A stretch of 40,157 nt of DNA, taken from the NCBI GenBank assembly GCA_002387565.1, contig DGJT01000028.1:1-40157 (forward strand), read 5' to 3'. A program made the translations under genes and the position numbers. Positions 33,061 through 40,157 of this stretch are shown piece after piece. The notes below the pieces were generated by a model. It saw only the letters and a program-made list of their open reading frames with translations, was not told the origin of the DNA and did not search any database. The stretch comes from Akkermansiaceae bacterium UBA4589 (GTDB lineage Bacteria > Verrucomicrobiota > Verrucomicrobiia > Verrucomicrobiales > Akkermansiaceae). How positions within the stretch are numbered: position 1 is the first letter of the stretch; every line of letters begins with the position of its first letter.

Positions 33061-33945
33061 ATGAAATATCTTTGCCTACTACTAAGTATTGCCGCACTGC
33101 AGGTGTATGGATATGGTGAGCATAAAAAAATGTGCTTAGGGGTTAAAACCCATCCTCTTCCTGAATGGGCGGCTGAGCAGATGAACCTACGTTACGGAGA
33201 AGGTTTACTCATTAAACATGTTCTTAATAACAGCCCTGCTGACAAAGCTGGTTTATACAACAATGACATTATCACTAAAATTGATGAGCAGGTTGTAGGC
33301 ACTCCTCAGCATCTACGTGATCTCATTTGCGAGAAAGAAGCTCTCGAAAAAGTAACTGTCAGTATTTTAAGACAAGGCAAACCCTTATCTATTGATGTCA
33401 CTTTAGAGCGCAGCACTTTTGACATCGAAGATATTCCTGATTCTAAAAACCATAAAAATGATTTAGCTGACCATCAAGAAGCCGAGCAAAAACATTCTAA
33501 TCCACAAGCTCATTCCCCTCAACCTGGAGGCTCTCAACAACATTTACGTCAACAAATGCGTCAACAAATGCAGGCTTTTCAAGAACAAATAAACCAATTG
33601 CTAAAGAGTGATTCATTTGAAAGTTTTGCTGATTTGAAAAAACACATGCAAGAAGACCTCAAAGCTTTTAAAGCCAAGAGAAATCAAAAAGGGCATTTTA
33701 AAGGGCACTCAAGTAGCAGTTTTCAATTTATGGATAGTGAAGGTATTATAAAAATTGAAACACACAATGACAAACAGACAATTACCATACGTGATTCAGA
33801 TAATAACACTCTCTATCAAGGTGCTTACCCAAAAAACCAAGAAGATTGGGACAATATGGATAACGCTGCCAGAGAACGCCTACTAGCACTCGACCTAAAA
33901 GTTAATCCAGAAACAGGGTTAGTCACTGCTCAATTAGCTAATTAA
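33061..33945 (+). CDS. Secreted PDZ-domain protein
   Basis: A signal peptide (MKYLCLLLSIAALQVYG) is followed by a PDZ domain (about 30-115: EGLLIKHVLNNSPADKAGLYNNDIITKIDEQVVGTPQHLRDLI...VTVSILRQGKPLSIDVTL). Then comes a Gln/His-rich helical linker (QQHLRQQMRQQMQAFQEQINQLL) and a C-terminal domain with KIETHNDKQTITIRDSDNNTLYQGAYP. No protease domain is present, so it should bind peptides rather than cut them. The frame opens at 33034 in a TAATG overlap with the previous gene, but 33061 gives a cleaner signal peptide. Placed after sigma and anti-sigma genes, it may sense envelope protein damage or be part of the regulon. Confidence 0.8.
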   Translation: MKYLCLLLSIAALQVYGYGEHKKMCLGVKTHPLPEWAAEQMNLRYGEGLLIKHVLNNSPADKAGLYNNDIITKIDEQVVGTPQHLRDLICEKEALEKVTVSILRQGKPLSIDVTLERSTFDIEDIPDSKNHKNDLADHQEAEQKHSNPQAHSPQPGGSQQHLRQQMRQQMQAFQEQINQLLKSDSFESFADLKKHMQEDLKAFKAKRNQKGHFKGHSSSSFQFMDSEGIIKIETHNDKQTITIRDSDNNTLYQGAYPKNQEDWDNMDNAARERLLALDLKVNPETGLVTAQLAN

Positions 33946-33997
33946 ATAAGACATTTTAGGTCTAGCCAAAAGCGCAGCTAAACACTAACATACCACC

Positions 33998-34705
33998 GTG
34001 TATGTTATTAAACTCATCAATCTGCTCTGGATGCTTATTCCAGTTTGCATCGTTGCCTTCTTTTACGCAAGATGGATAGATAATAAAAAAGAAATAGCTT
34101 GGGCTACTAGCCGCATGATCGCACAGCTTATTATCTGTGGTTATGTTCTCAACACTCTTTTTGCTCAAGAAAGTTCATGGATAGCTATTGGCGTTATAGC
34201 GGTGATGGCAGGGTTTTCTACCTTTACTGCTTTACGCCCTCTCGACTCCAACCTAAAAACAAAAAAAGCTTATAGCTTAGTTTTAGTTTCCTTATTACTT
34301 AGCGCTATACTACACCTTTTTTTGATGCTTCAACTCGTCATTCAAGATGACCCTTGGTACAGCCTACACCGTCTCATTCCTTTATCTGGCATGGTTTTTT
34401 CCACAGGTATGAATGCTTTAGCTATAGGTATAGAACGTTTTAGCAAAGCCTATGGAGATACCGATGATTTTGTTGACGCTCGTAAACAAGCTTTTAAAAC
34501 AGCTCTTATTCCTCAAATTAACAGTCTTATGGTGGTAGGTCTAGTCTCACTACCTGGCATGATGACAGGGCAAATACTCTCAGGAGTCGACCCTCTCATC
34601 GCTGTGCGTTACCAAATTATGATTATGGCTATGCTCTTGGGTAATTCTGGTATCTGCCTCATTATCTATTTCACCTTAAAAGAAAGAGCACTTAAATTAA
34701 TTTAA
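33998..34705 (+). CDS. UPF0014/FetB family membrane protein
   Basis: The 235-residue protein with about seven helices carries the family's C-terminal blocks: RKQAFKTALIPQINSLMVVGLVSLPGMMTGQILSGVDPLIAVRYQIMIM. E. coli FetB (YbbM) is the permease of an ABC iron exporter with FetA. No FetA-like ATPase gene adjoins here. The best start is a GTG at 33998; no ATG gives the first helix intact. It stands between the PDZ gene and the rimK promoter. Confidence 0.87.
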   Translation: MYVIKLINLLWMLIPVCIVAFFYARWIDNKKEIAWATSRMIAQLIICGYVLNTLFAQESSWIAIGVIAVMAGFSTFTALRPLDSNLKTKKAYSLVLVSLLLSAILHLFLMLQLVIQDDPWYSLHRLIPLSGMVFSTGMNALAIGIERFSKAYGDTDDFVDARKQAFKTALIPQINSLMVVGLVSLPGMMTGQILSGVDPLIAVRYQIMIMAMLLGNSGICLIIYFTLKERALKLI

Positions 34706-34725
34706 CATTACCATTCATAAAAAAC

Positions 34726-34754
34726 TTGTCGCTGAGCTAGCTTCAAACTATTTT
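34726..34754 (+). promoter_or_regulatory. Promoter of the rimK operon
   Basis: TTGTCG (34726-34731), a 17-bp spacer and TATTTT (34749-34754) give a leader of about 70 nt before rimK. Confidence 0.5.
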
Positions 34755-34762
34755 ATAACTTA

Positions 34763-34808
34763 AGGAGTATTAATAGCCTTTAAAGTACATTAAACAATAA
34801 ATACTCCT
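34763..34808 (+). promoter_or_regulatory. Inverted repeat in the rimK leader
   Basis: AGGAGTATT (34763-34771) and AATACTCCT (34800-34808) are perfectly complementary over 9 bp with a 28-nt loop. The left arm contains the only AAGGAG-like string noticed in front of a gene in this window, but no start codon follows it at a useful distance. It could be an operator or leader hairpin. Confidence 0.4.
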
Positions 34809-34832
34809 GTTCTTCCCTCTTAAAATCCCCTT

Positions 34833-36050
34833 ATGAAACTCACCATTCTTTCTAGAGCTCCGCAATGCTATTCAACACGTCGCTTAGTAGAAGCCGCTAA
34901 AAACAGAGGACACGAAGTCCTCATCCAAGACCCGTTACGTTTTGCTATAGATATGGAAGAGGGAGAGCCTGACCTCTATTATAAGGGCAAAGCCATCGAA
35001 ACTCCCGATGCTATTCTCCCTCGTATTGGAACTTCTATTACCCGTTACGGAACCACCGTTGTACGTCAATTTGAACAAATGGATGTTTACACACCTAACA
35101 CGGCAAGCGGTATTGGTAATTCACGTGATAAACTCAGAAGTCTTCAAATACTATCAAGACATAACATAGGTATACCTCGAACCGCTTATGTAAGTCACAA
35201 AACAGATGTAGCTGGAGCTATTGATCGTGTAGGAGGAACGCCTGTTATTATTAAGCTTATCGAAGGTACTCAGGGTGTAGGCGTTATTCTCGCTGATAAG
35301 CCTGAAATTGCTAAAGCCATTATCGAAACTTTACATAGCGCAAATCAAAACGTCCTTATTCAAAAGTTTGTAGCAGAAAGTAAAGGCAAAGATGTCAGAG
35401 CGTTTGTCATTAATGATCGCGTAGTTGGAGCTATTCGTAGAACAGCTCAAGGGCAAGAATTTCGTAGTAATGTGCACCGAGGAGGAGTTGCCACAGCTAT
35501 TGATTTAGATCCAACTTATGAAAAAGCAGCAGTACGCGCCGCTCAAATTATGGGCTTAAAAGTCTGTGGTGTCGACATGCTCGAAGGTGAAAACGGACCA
35601 CAAATCATGGAAATTAACTCATCTCCAGGTTTAGAGGGCATCGAAGGAGCTACAGGACTCGATATCGCTGGAGAAGTGATTGATTTTGTTTGTAGCCAAG
35701 CTAATATGCCTGAGATTGATATCAGACAAAGACTTACCGTAAGTAAAGGCTATGGTGTCACAGACATCACCATCCCTCCAGGTAGTATCTTTATAGGGCA
35801 GACAGTTTTTCAAACTGGACTTAGAGAAAAAGATGTGGTGGTACTCACGCTTAAGCGTGGCGATACTGTAATTTCAAACCCTAAGTCATCCCGAGAACTG
35901 GAGGCGAATGATACGCTACTTTGTTATGGTAAAATTGAAAATATGAAATCCATGCTTCCTGACAAGCCTAAACGTCGTCGCAAACTTAAACCTCTACCTT
36001 CTACACCTGTCACAGAAGGTGCTATCAATGAAGAAAACCTACCTTTATGA
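34833..36050 (+). CDS. rimK: RimK-type alpha-L-glutamate ligase fused to an RCK_C-like domain
   Basis: RimK enzymes add glutamates to the C-terminus of ribosomal protein bS6 or to other acceptors. Residues 1-290 are the ATP-grasp enzyme: MKLTILSRAPQCYSTRRLVEAA, NSRDKLRSLQILSRHNIGIPRT, GTPVIIKLIEGTQGVGV, VDMLEGENGPQIMEINSSPGLEGIE. After a linker, residues of about 315-375 (PPGSIFIGQTVFQTGLREKDVVVLTLKRGDTVISNPKSSRELEANDTLLCYG) read as a TrkA_C/RCK_C domain, a regulatory ligand-binding fold. A basic, Pro-rich tail follows. E. coli RimK (300 residues) lacks the added domain. It overlaps the next gene by 4 bp. Confidence 0.92.
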   Translation: MKLTILSRAPQCYSTRRLVEAAKNRGHEVLIQDPLRFAIDMEEGEPDLYYKGKAIETPDAILPRIGTSITRYGTTVVRQFEQMDVYTPNTASGIGNSRDKLRSLQILSRHNIGIPRTAYVSHKTDVAGAIDRVGGTPVIIKLIEGTQGVGVILADKPEIAKAIIETLHSANQNVLIQKFVAESKGKDVRAFVINDRVVGAIRRTAQGQEFRSNVHRGGVATAIDLDPTYEKAAVRAAQIMGLKVCGVDMLEGENGPQIMEINSSPGLEGIEGATGLDIAGEVIDFVCSQANMPEIDIRQRLTVSKGYGVTDITIPPGSIFIGQTVFQTGLREKDVVVLTLKRGDTVISNPKSSRELEANDTLLCYGKIENMKSMLPDKPKRRRKLKPLPSTPVTEGAINEENLPL

Positions 36051-37177
36051 GTCCTTCCAAGCTCAACCGCAATAAGCGATCTCTCACAAGCTTATCTAGA
36101 AAAAAAATAAATCTAGGCGAGCGCAAAAGACTCTTACTTAAAGCAGGTGAGAGTTTTACTGGGGTGCCTGTTCATCTACCAGTGATGATTTGGCGTGGGC
36201 TAGAAGATGGCCCTGTATTAGGTATCACTGCTGCCATTCATGGTGATGAAATTAATGGTACTGGCGCTATCATTAAACTTATTCAAGACCCTCCTTTTGA
36301 ATTAAAAAGAGGCACACTCATTCTCGTTCCTGTAGTCAATATTATGGGATTTGAAAGGCATAGTCGCTACACTCCAGATCGTAGAGATTTAAATCGCACT
36401 TTCCCCGGCAGTGAAAAAGGCAGCCTAACAGGTAGGCTTTCACGCTTCATTATGAAAGAGATTGTCAGTCGCTGTGATTATATCGTCGACTTGCACACAG
36501 CTGCTGTTCGCAGAACCAATTTTCCCAATGTTCGTGCCGATATGAGTAATCCAGATTGCGAACGACTAGCCAAAGCTTTTGGGGCAGAAGTCATCGTTAA
36601 CAATGCAGGACCCGATGGTTCCTTTAGAAGCGAGGCCTGTAAAGCCGGCTGCCCTACTATTATTTTAGAAGCGGGAGAAACTCTCAAGGTTGAGTCGACC
36701 GTTCAGGATATGACCCAACGAGGACTTTCTCATGTCATGGCAGAGTTGGGCATGATAGAGCTCTCAAATCAAACACGACCAGAGACTGCTCCACATCAAA
36801 TGATTGTTAAAAACTCTAGTTGGGTGAGAGCTAGTAGCGGTGGTTTTCTAACCTTTCACGTCGCTCCAGGAGAGACTGTGGAAAAAGGGCAGCCTATAGC
36901 AACCAATACAGGATTACTTGGCAAAGAACAGGAGACTATTATCAGCCCTCACCACGGTATTGTTTTAGGTATGACAACCATGCCTGCCGTATCACCTGGC
37001 GATCCTGTTGTGCACATTGCAGTTCCAGACACACGCAAACAGTTTCGCTCATTAGAAAAAAGCGTGGAAGAAATTGATGATGATACCTTAGAAAACCAAG
37101 TGCGTGAGCATCTTGCTACCAGTATTACCGTTGTAGAACACCCTATAGATATGGAAGAATCAACTGAGGACACATGA
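36047..37177 (+). CDS. Succinylglutamate desuccinylase/aspartoacylase family protein
   Basis: This 376-residue zinc carboxypeptidase-like deacylase has zinc ligands in AAIHGDEINGTGA (H65, E68) and IVDLHTAAVRR (H150), the DRRDLNRTFPG block, and a catalytic Glu expected in TIILEAGETLK. A C-terminal beta domain of about 90 residues (WVRASSGGFLTFHVAPGETVEKGQPIATNTGLLGKE) has the look of a biotinyl-lipoyl-like fold, common in this family. It overlaps rimK and the next gene by 4 bp each, so the three are translationally coupled. It may remove or trim a glutamyl or acyl group placed by RimK; that is inference. Confidence 0.9.
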   Translation: MSPSKLNRNKRSLTSLSRKKINLGERKRLLLKAGESFTGVPVHLPVMIWRGLEDGPVLGITAAIHGDEINGTGAIIKLIQDPPFELKRGTLILVPVVNIMGFERHSRYTPDRRDLNRTFPGSEKGSLTGRLSRFIMKEIVSRCDYIVDLHTAAVRRTNFPNVRADMSNPDCERLAKAFGAEVIVNNAGPDGSFRSEACKAGCPTIILEAGETLKVESTVQDMTQRGLSHVMAELGMIELSNQTRPETAPHQMIVKNSSWVRASSGGFLTFHVAPGETVEKGQPIATNTGLLGKEQETIISPHHGIVLGMTTMPAVSPGDPVVHIAVPDTRKQFRSLEKSVEEIDDDTLENQVREHLATSITVVEHPIDMEESTEDT

Positions 37178-37596
37178 AAAAGCTAACAACTATTGGATGG
37201 AGAGAATGGATTGAACTGCCCGAATGGAATTTAAAAATCAAAGCCAAAGCTGACACAGGAGCACGCAGTAGCGCTATTGACTGCTCAAGTATCGAAGAGC
37301 TTGCGGGTGATCGAGTTCGTTTCACTATTCGCATTTCCAAAAAAAACAACAAATACATAACTCTAGAGGCACCTATTGCCCTACGTAAACATGTGCGTAG
37401 TAGCACAGGACATGGGCATGATCGCTTATTTGTAGAAACCACGCTCAAACTCAAAGATGTAGAGAAAAAAGTCCTCGTCAGCCTCACCTGCCGCAAACGC
37501 ATGATCCACAGAATGCTTATAGGTAGAGAAGCTCTCGCTGGAGACTTTCTAGTAGATAGTAGTGTAGACTACCACATCACAGCTCCAGAAAAATAA
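37174..37596 (+). CDS. PF05618 family retropepsin-like 'ATP-dependent zinc protease'
   Basis: The 140-residue protein has the family start TIGWREWIELPEWNLKIKAKADTGARSSAID, with the aspartic-protease-like motif D27-T-G-A. Later blocks are the VRFTIRISKK strand and MIHRMLIGREALAGDFLVDSS. Despite the name, the fold is that of a single-domain retropepsin. PF05618 genes often neighbour rimK, and in Pseudomonas a member (RimB) acts with RimK on bS6. It is the last gene of the coupled operon; its end overlaps the convergent small membrane protein gene by 20 bp. Confidence 0.9.
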   Translation: MKKLTTIGWREWIELPEWNLKIKAKADTGARSSAIDCSSIEELAGDRVRFTIRISKKNNKYITLEAPIALRKHVRSSTGHGHDRLFVETTLKLKDVEKKVLVSLTCRKRMIHRMLIGREALAGDFLVDSSVDYHITAPEK

Positions 37597-37828
37597 ATGC
37601 AGCTATTATCATAATGATGCCTACTATAACTAGAAACCCTGTGAATATAGTAAGTTTATAGCTAAATTCTTTTTCTAGCATCATGCCTAAAGGCTGAATT
37701 TTAAGTTTACTAAAAGATATTAACTTTAAGAATAACCAACCTATAAAATATAAAGCAGGTGCTATTACACGCTCCCAAAGGATATCTATAAGAAATCTTA
37801 GTATTTCAGTAAATAGAAAATCTAACAT
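37577..37828 (-). CDS. Small two-helix membrane protein, unknown
   Basis: The 83-residue protein has a first hydrophobic stretch at about 4-37 (LFTEILRFLIDILWERVIAPALYFIGWLFLKLI) and a second at about 58-80 (LTIFTGFLVIVGIIMIIAAFIF). A short basic/polar loop lies between them. I do not recognise a family. It follows the phosphatase gene by 4 bp, so it is probably translated from the same message, and overlaps the convergent protease gene at the 3' ends. Confidence 0.65.
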   Translation of the reverse strand: MLDFLFTEILRFLIDILWERVIAPALYFIGWLFLKLISFSKLKIQPLGMMLEKEFSYKLTIFTGFLVIVGIIMIIAAFIFLEL

Positions 37829-37832
37829 ATGA

Positions 37833-38324
37833 TTATCTATATTTATCTGTATATCGACGGGCGCTTTTAATCTGCTCTTTGGTTTCTAGGCAGCATTTTC
37901 TGCGACTACGGATCCAATCCACACAATCCATATCTTTAGGGATGAATCCTGCTTTAGCACACCAAGCGATGATGAACTGGCCTGTTCTGCCACAACCTGC
38001 CACACAATGAATCACCACAGCTTCACCTGCTGCATGATGCTTATCCATAATGGCAATAAACTCCTCAATTTGCTCATCACTAGGCACCCCATAATCAGGC
38101 ACATGGATAAAATAGTAATCTAATTCCTTGGGTACGTCCTTGCGATTATCAAATTCACAGACATTCACTACAGCCTTAATCTTGTTCTTCTTAAACAAAT
38201 CGAAAACATAAGGATCAGGCCACCAAGAGGCTGCTATGATTGCTTCTACTATCCATGTGAATGGCTCTGTTCTCTCTGGTTGACCGTTAGCAGGCCAGTA
38301 CCAAGGTCTCATTGATTTTGACAT
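37833..38324 (-). CDS. Dual-specificity/tyrosine protein phosphatase
   Basis: The 163-residue protein has the CX5R loop HCVAGCGRTGQF, with nucleophile C107 and R113, and a general acid Asp in VPDYGVPS (D77). NVCEFDNR is the usual strand before it. The N-terminus is Trp-rich (PWYWPANG) and starts without a signal peptide. The second Cys in the loop (C111) could form a protective disulfide with C107. It sits between two unknown small genes, with gaps of 4 and 6 bp. Whether it acts on protein, lipid or nucleotide phosphates is open. Confidence 0.87.
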   Translation of the reverse strand: MSKSMRPWYWPANGQPERTEPFTWIVEAIIAASWWPDPYVFDLFKKNKIKAVVNVCEFDNRKDVPKELDYYFIHVPDYGVPSDEQIEEFIAIMDKHHAAGEAVVIHCVAGCGRTGQFIIAWCAKAGFIPKDMDCVDWIRSRRKCCLETKEQIKSARRYTDKYR

Positions 38325-38330
38325 CTTCTT

Positions 38331-38651
38331 TTAAATAATACTACGTGCAAATGATACCGCTTCTTTGCGATTGTCAAAAGTCATTTTACCATTTTTTTGA
38401 ATCACATAGGTTCTATCTGTCTGAGTTTTCTCAACAACGACATAATTCCAAGATTTTACTGAACAGTATTTCTTCCAGATATTGATGAGGTTTTCACGAC
38501 TATCAAAATCAACTACGAGGAATTTTCGTTTAATCGCCAACGAAAATTTTTCCTGTTCATGCTTTTTAAGACGATGAGGCACATTACGAGAGCCGATTTT
38601 GACACCAGATTTTTTCCCTTTGGTTAAATTCTCTATGTGTTTTTCTTTCAT
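38331..38651 (-). CDS. Small basic protein of unknown function
   Basis: The 106-residue, very basic protein has no signal peptide and no membrane helix. The N-terminal 45 residues are Lys/Arg/His-rich (MKEKHIENLTKGKKSGVKIGSRNVPHRLKKHEQEKF). The C-terminal half has an alternating pattern (FLVVDFDSRENLINIWKKYCSVKSWNYVVVEKTQTDRTYVIQKNG), like a small alpha/beta fold. I do not recognise a family. It is the first gene of a probable three-gene unit with the phosphatase and the small membrane protein. Confidence 0.68.
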   Translation of the reverse strand: MKEKHIENLTKGKKSGVKIGSRNVPHRLKKHEQEKFSLAIKRKFLVVDFDSRENLINIWKKYCSVKSWNYVVVEKTQTDRTYVIQKNGKMTFDNRKEAVSFARSII

Positions 38652-38688
38652 CAGCTTTCCTAAATTATTGTCTTTTGTATCATTGCCA

Positions 38689-39972
38689 TTAACTTATGGC
38701 AGACTCAATATCTGCAATAATATCATCAATATGCTCAATACCGATAGATAGACGTATCAGCCCAGGTGTAATGCCTCCAGAAGCTTGCTGCTCAGGATTC
38801 AGCTGAGAATGCGTCGTTGAAGCAGGATGTATCGCTAACGATTTAGCATCGCCTACATTGGCTAAGTGTGAAAACAAACTGAGTTTTTCGATAAATGCCT
38901 TACCAGCATCCTGCCCACCTTTAATTTCAAAGGTCACCACAGAGCCTCCCATGCCAGATTGATATTTTTGATTCTTTGCATATTCAGAGTCCTCTTTTAA
39001 CCCTGGGAACTTCACCCACTCAACCTGCGAATGCGCTTGTAAATACTCTGCTACCTTTAAGGCATTTTCACAATGCCTTTGCATACGTAAGTGCAAGGTC
39101 TCAATACCTTGTAACACATGCCAAGAATTGTCTGGCGAGATACAAGCTCCTAAATTTCTTAGTGGGACTGTTCTCATACGTAGAATAAAGGCTAATGGAG
39201 CCAACGGCTCTGGCAAATCATGCCCCCAACGCAAACCATGATAAGAATAATCAGGTTTATCATAGAGCGGATGCTTGCCAGCTGCCCAATTAAATTTACC
39301 TGAATCAATCACGATACCACCAATCGCAGTCCCGTGCCCCCCTAACCATTTTGTGAGCGAGTGCACCACAATATCCGCTCCATGCTCTATAGGACGACAT
39401 AGATAAGGGGTAGAAAATGTAGCATCCACAATCAATGGCAATCCATGTGCATGAGCCACATCTGCAATGCCCTCTAAATCCATGACTTCAGATGCTGGAT
39501 TAGAAATAGTCTCAGTAAACACAGCGCGTGTATTCTGATCAATTGCCGCCTCTATTTCCTCAGGGTTGTTCACATTGACGAACTTCACTGTAATACCCAA
39601 TGCTGGCAAAATATCATTAAACTGTGTGTAAGTACCCCCATAAAGGTTGGCTGAAGACACAATATTATCACCTGCTTGAGCTAAATTAATAATACTGTAA
39701 AAAATAGCTGATGTGCCAGAAGCAACCGCAAGACCACCGAGCTCATGCGCACCTTCCAGTAGAGCCACACGTTTCTCCAAAACATCAGTTGTAGGGTTTT
39801 GTAATCTCGTGTAAATATTACCTAACTCCTTAAGGGCAAATAAGTTCGCTGCATGTTCAGCAGAATCAAATACATACGAAGCAGTCCTGTAAATAGGCAA
39901 AGCTCTAGAATTAGTAGTCGGGTCAGGCTGCTGGCCACCATGTAAGCATAATGTTTCTTTCTTCATAGACAT
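38689..39972 (-). CDS. metY: O-acetylhomoserine sulfhydrylase
   Basis: This is a PLP enzyme of the Cys/Met metabolism family that makes homocysteine from O-acetylhomoserine and sulfide. The 427-residue length fits MetY (about 430) rather than MetB/MetC (about 390). Blocks are ETLCLHGGQQPDPTTNSRALPIYRTASYVFDSAEHAANLF, IYTRLQNPTTDVLEKRVALLEG, ASGTSAIFYSIINLAQAGDNIV, TISNPASEV, and the PLP-lysine region VVHSLTKWLGGHGTAIGG. A second in-frame ATG lies two codons inside. A TATAAT-like box (minus strand 40017-40012) is 40 bp upstream, with no clear -35. It would supply methionine synthesis by direct sulfhydrylation. Confidence 0.93.
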   Translation of the reverse strand: MSMKKETLCLHGGQQPDPTTNSRALPIYRTASYVFDSAEHAANLFALKELGNIYTRLQNPTTDVLEKRVALLEGAHELGGLAVASGTSAIFYSIINLAQAGDNIVSSANLYGGTYTQFNDILPALGITVKFVNVNNPEEIEAAIDQNTRAVFTETISNPASEVMDLEGIADVAHAHGLPLIVDATFSTPYLCRPIEHGADIVVHSLTKWLGGHGTAIGGIVIDSGKFNWAAGKHPLYDKPDYSYHGLRWGHDLPEPLAPLAFILRMRTVPLRNLGACISPDNSWHVLQGIETLHLRMQRHCENALKVAEYLQAHSQVEWVKFPGLKEDSEYAKNQKYQSGMGGSVVTFEIKGGQDAGKAFIEKLSLFSHLANVGDAKSLAIHPASTTHSQLNPEQQASGGITPGLIRLSIGIEHIDDIIADIESAIS

Positions 39973-40069
39973 ACACTATAGAGCGACAACCTTGGAGAAT
40001 AAAGCCTAGAAATTATAAAAAACTCACACAAAATCACTCATCAAGTTAATCCCTTATTTTTAGTATATA

Positions 40070-40150
40070 AGGATTATCCTCGTTGCTTTGCAACGACGCT
40101 CTGCAAGCTTCTCTCGCGTGCGCTCGAAGGAAATTATCCTCAGCTTGTTG
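40070..40150. repeat. Palindrome-rich intergenic sequence at the window edge
   Basis: The stretch 39973-40157 holds no gene I can see. AGGATTATCCT (40070-40080) is a palindrome, followed at once by the hairpin CGTTGC-TTT-GCAACG (40081-40095). ATTATCCTC recurs at about 40133-40141. The style resembles the hairpins inside the MITE and near tRNA-Leu. It may be the edge of another repeat cut by the window end. Confidence 0.45.
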
Positions 40151-40157
40151 ACACAAT

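Overview
The window is a stretch of chromosome from a low-GC, Gram-negative bacterium. It carries about 40 protein genes, three tRNA genes and no rRNA. An outer-membrane beta-barrel protein (DUF481), a LeuCD isopropylmalate isomerase, AccA, NuoA and FolE2 point to a free-living heterotroph that makes its own amino acids. I place it tentatively in Verrucomicrobiota (Opitutia/Puniceicoccales-like). This rests on gene style, the symporter/DUF4212 pair, short pyrimidine- or AT-rich leaders, and a near total lack of Shine-Dalgarno sequences. No marker rRNA is present to confirm it.

Layout. 1-2.2 kb: the start of cysE (minus strand), divergent from an Rrf2 regulator, then rpmG-rpsR (bL33-bS18) and folE2. 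2.25-8.1 kb: minus-strand accA-rnhB, tRNA-Leu(AAG) (plus), tRNA-Gln(TTG), mutL-rluA and a DUF481 porin-like protein. 8.2-10.2 kb: leuCD. 10.4-14.5 kb: a small unknown gene, a lone nuoA, miaA, trpC with an acidic tail, and rarA. 14.5-15.5 kb: an accessory patch with a second rarA 3' end, a ParD-like/RelE-type toxin-antitoxin pair and two copies of a structured repeat. 15.5-22.9 kb: mrp (minus), a YdeP-like molybdopterin oxidoreductase, a PfkB kinase, a U32 protein with a ferredoxin, and an unknown single-pass membrane protein. 23-28.2 kb: tRNA-Thr(TGT), an acetate-type Na+ symporter with DUF4212, a lone OppBC-like permease pair, and two tail-anchored coiled-coil proteins. 28.4-31.7 kb: an ABC-2 exporter and rodA, split by a 469-bp MITE. 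31.8-34.7 kb: an ECF sigma factor, a likely anti-sigma factor, a PDZ protein and a UPF0014/FetB-like protein. 34.8-37.6 kb: a translationally coupled rimK / aspartoacylase-family / PF05618 protease operon. 37.6-40 kb: a small membrane protein, a dual-specificity phosphatase, an unknown gene and metY.

The genes at the two ends share a theme. cysE makes O-acetylserine and metY uses O-acetylhomoserine with sulfide, so both belong to sulfur-amino-acid synthesis, and the Rrf2 protein beside cysE may be a CymR-like sulfur regulator.

The most unusual content lies between genes. (i) A miniature transposon has perfect 9-bp target duplications that span the stop codon of one gene and the start codon of the next. 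(ii) The tRNA-Leu 3' end is partly duplicated, with an array of perfect hairpins between the copies. (iii) Two repeats fold into the same two-stem structure, with a compensatory change in the stem. (iv) Essentially no gene has a Shine-Dalgarno sequence.
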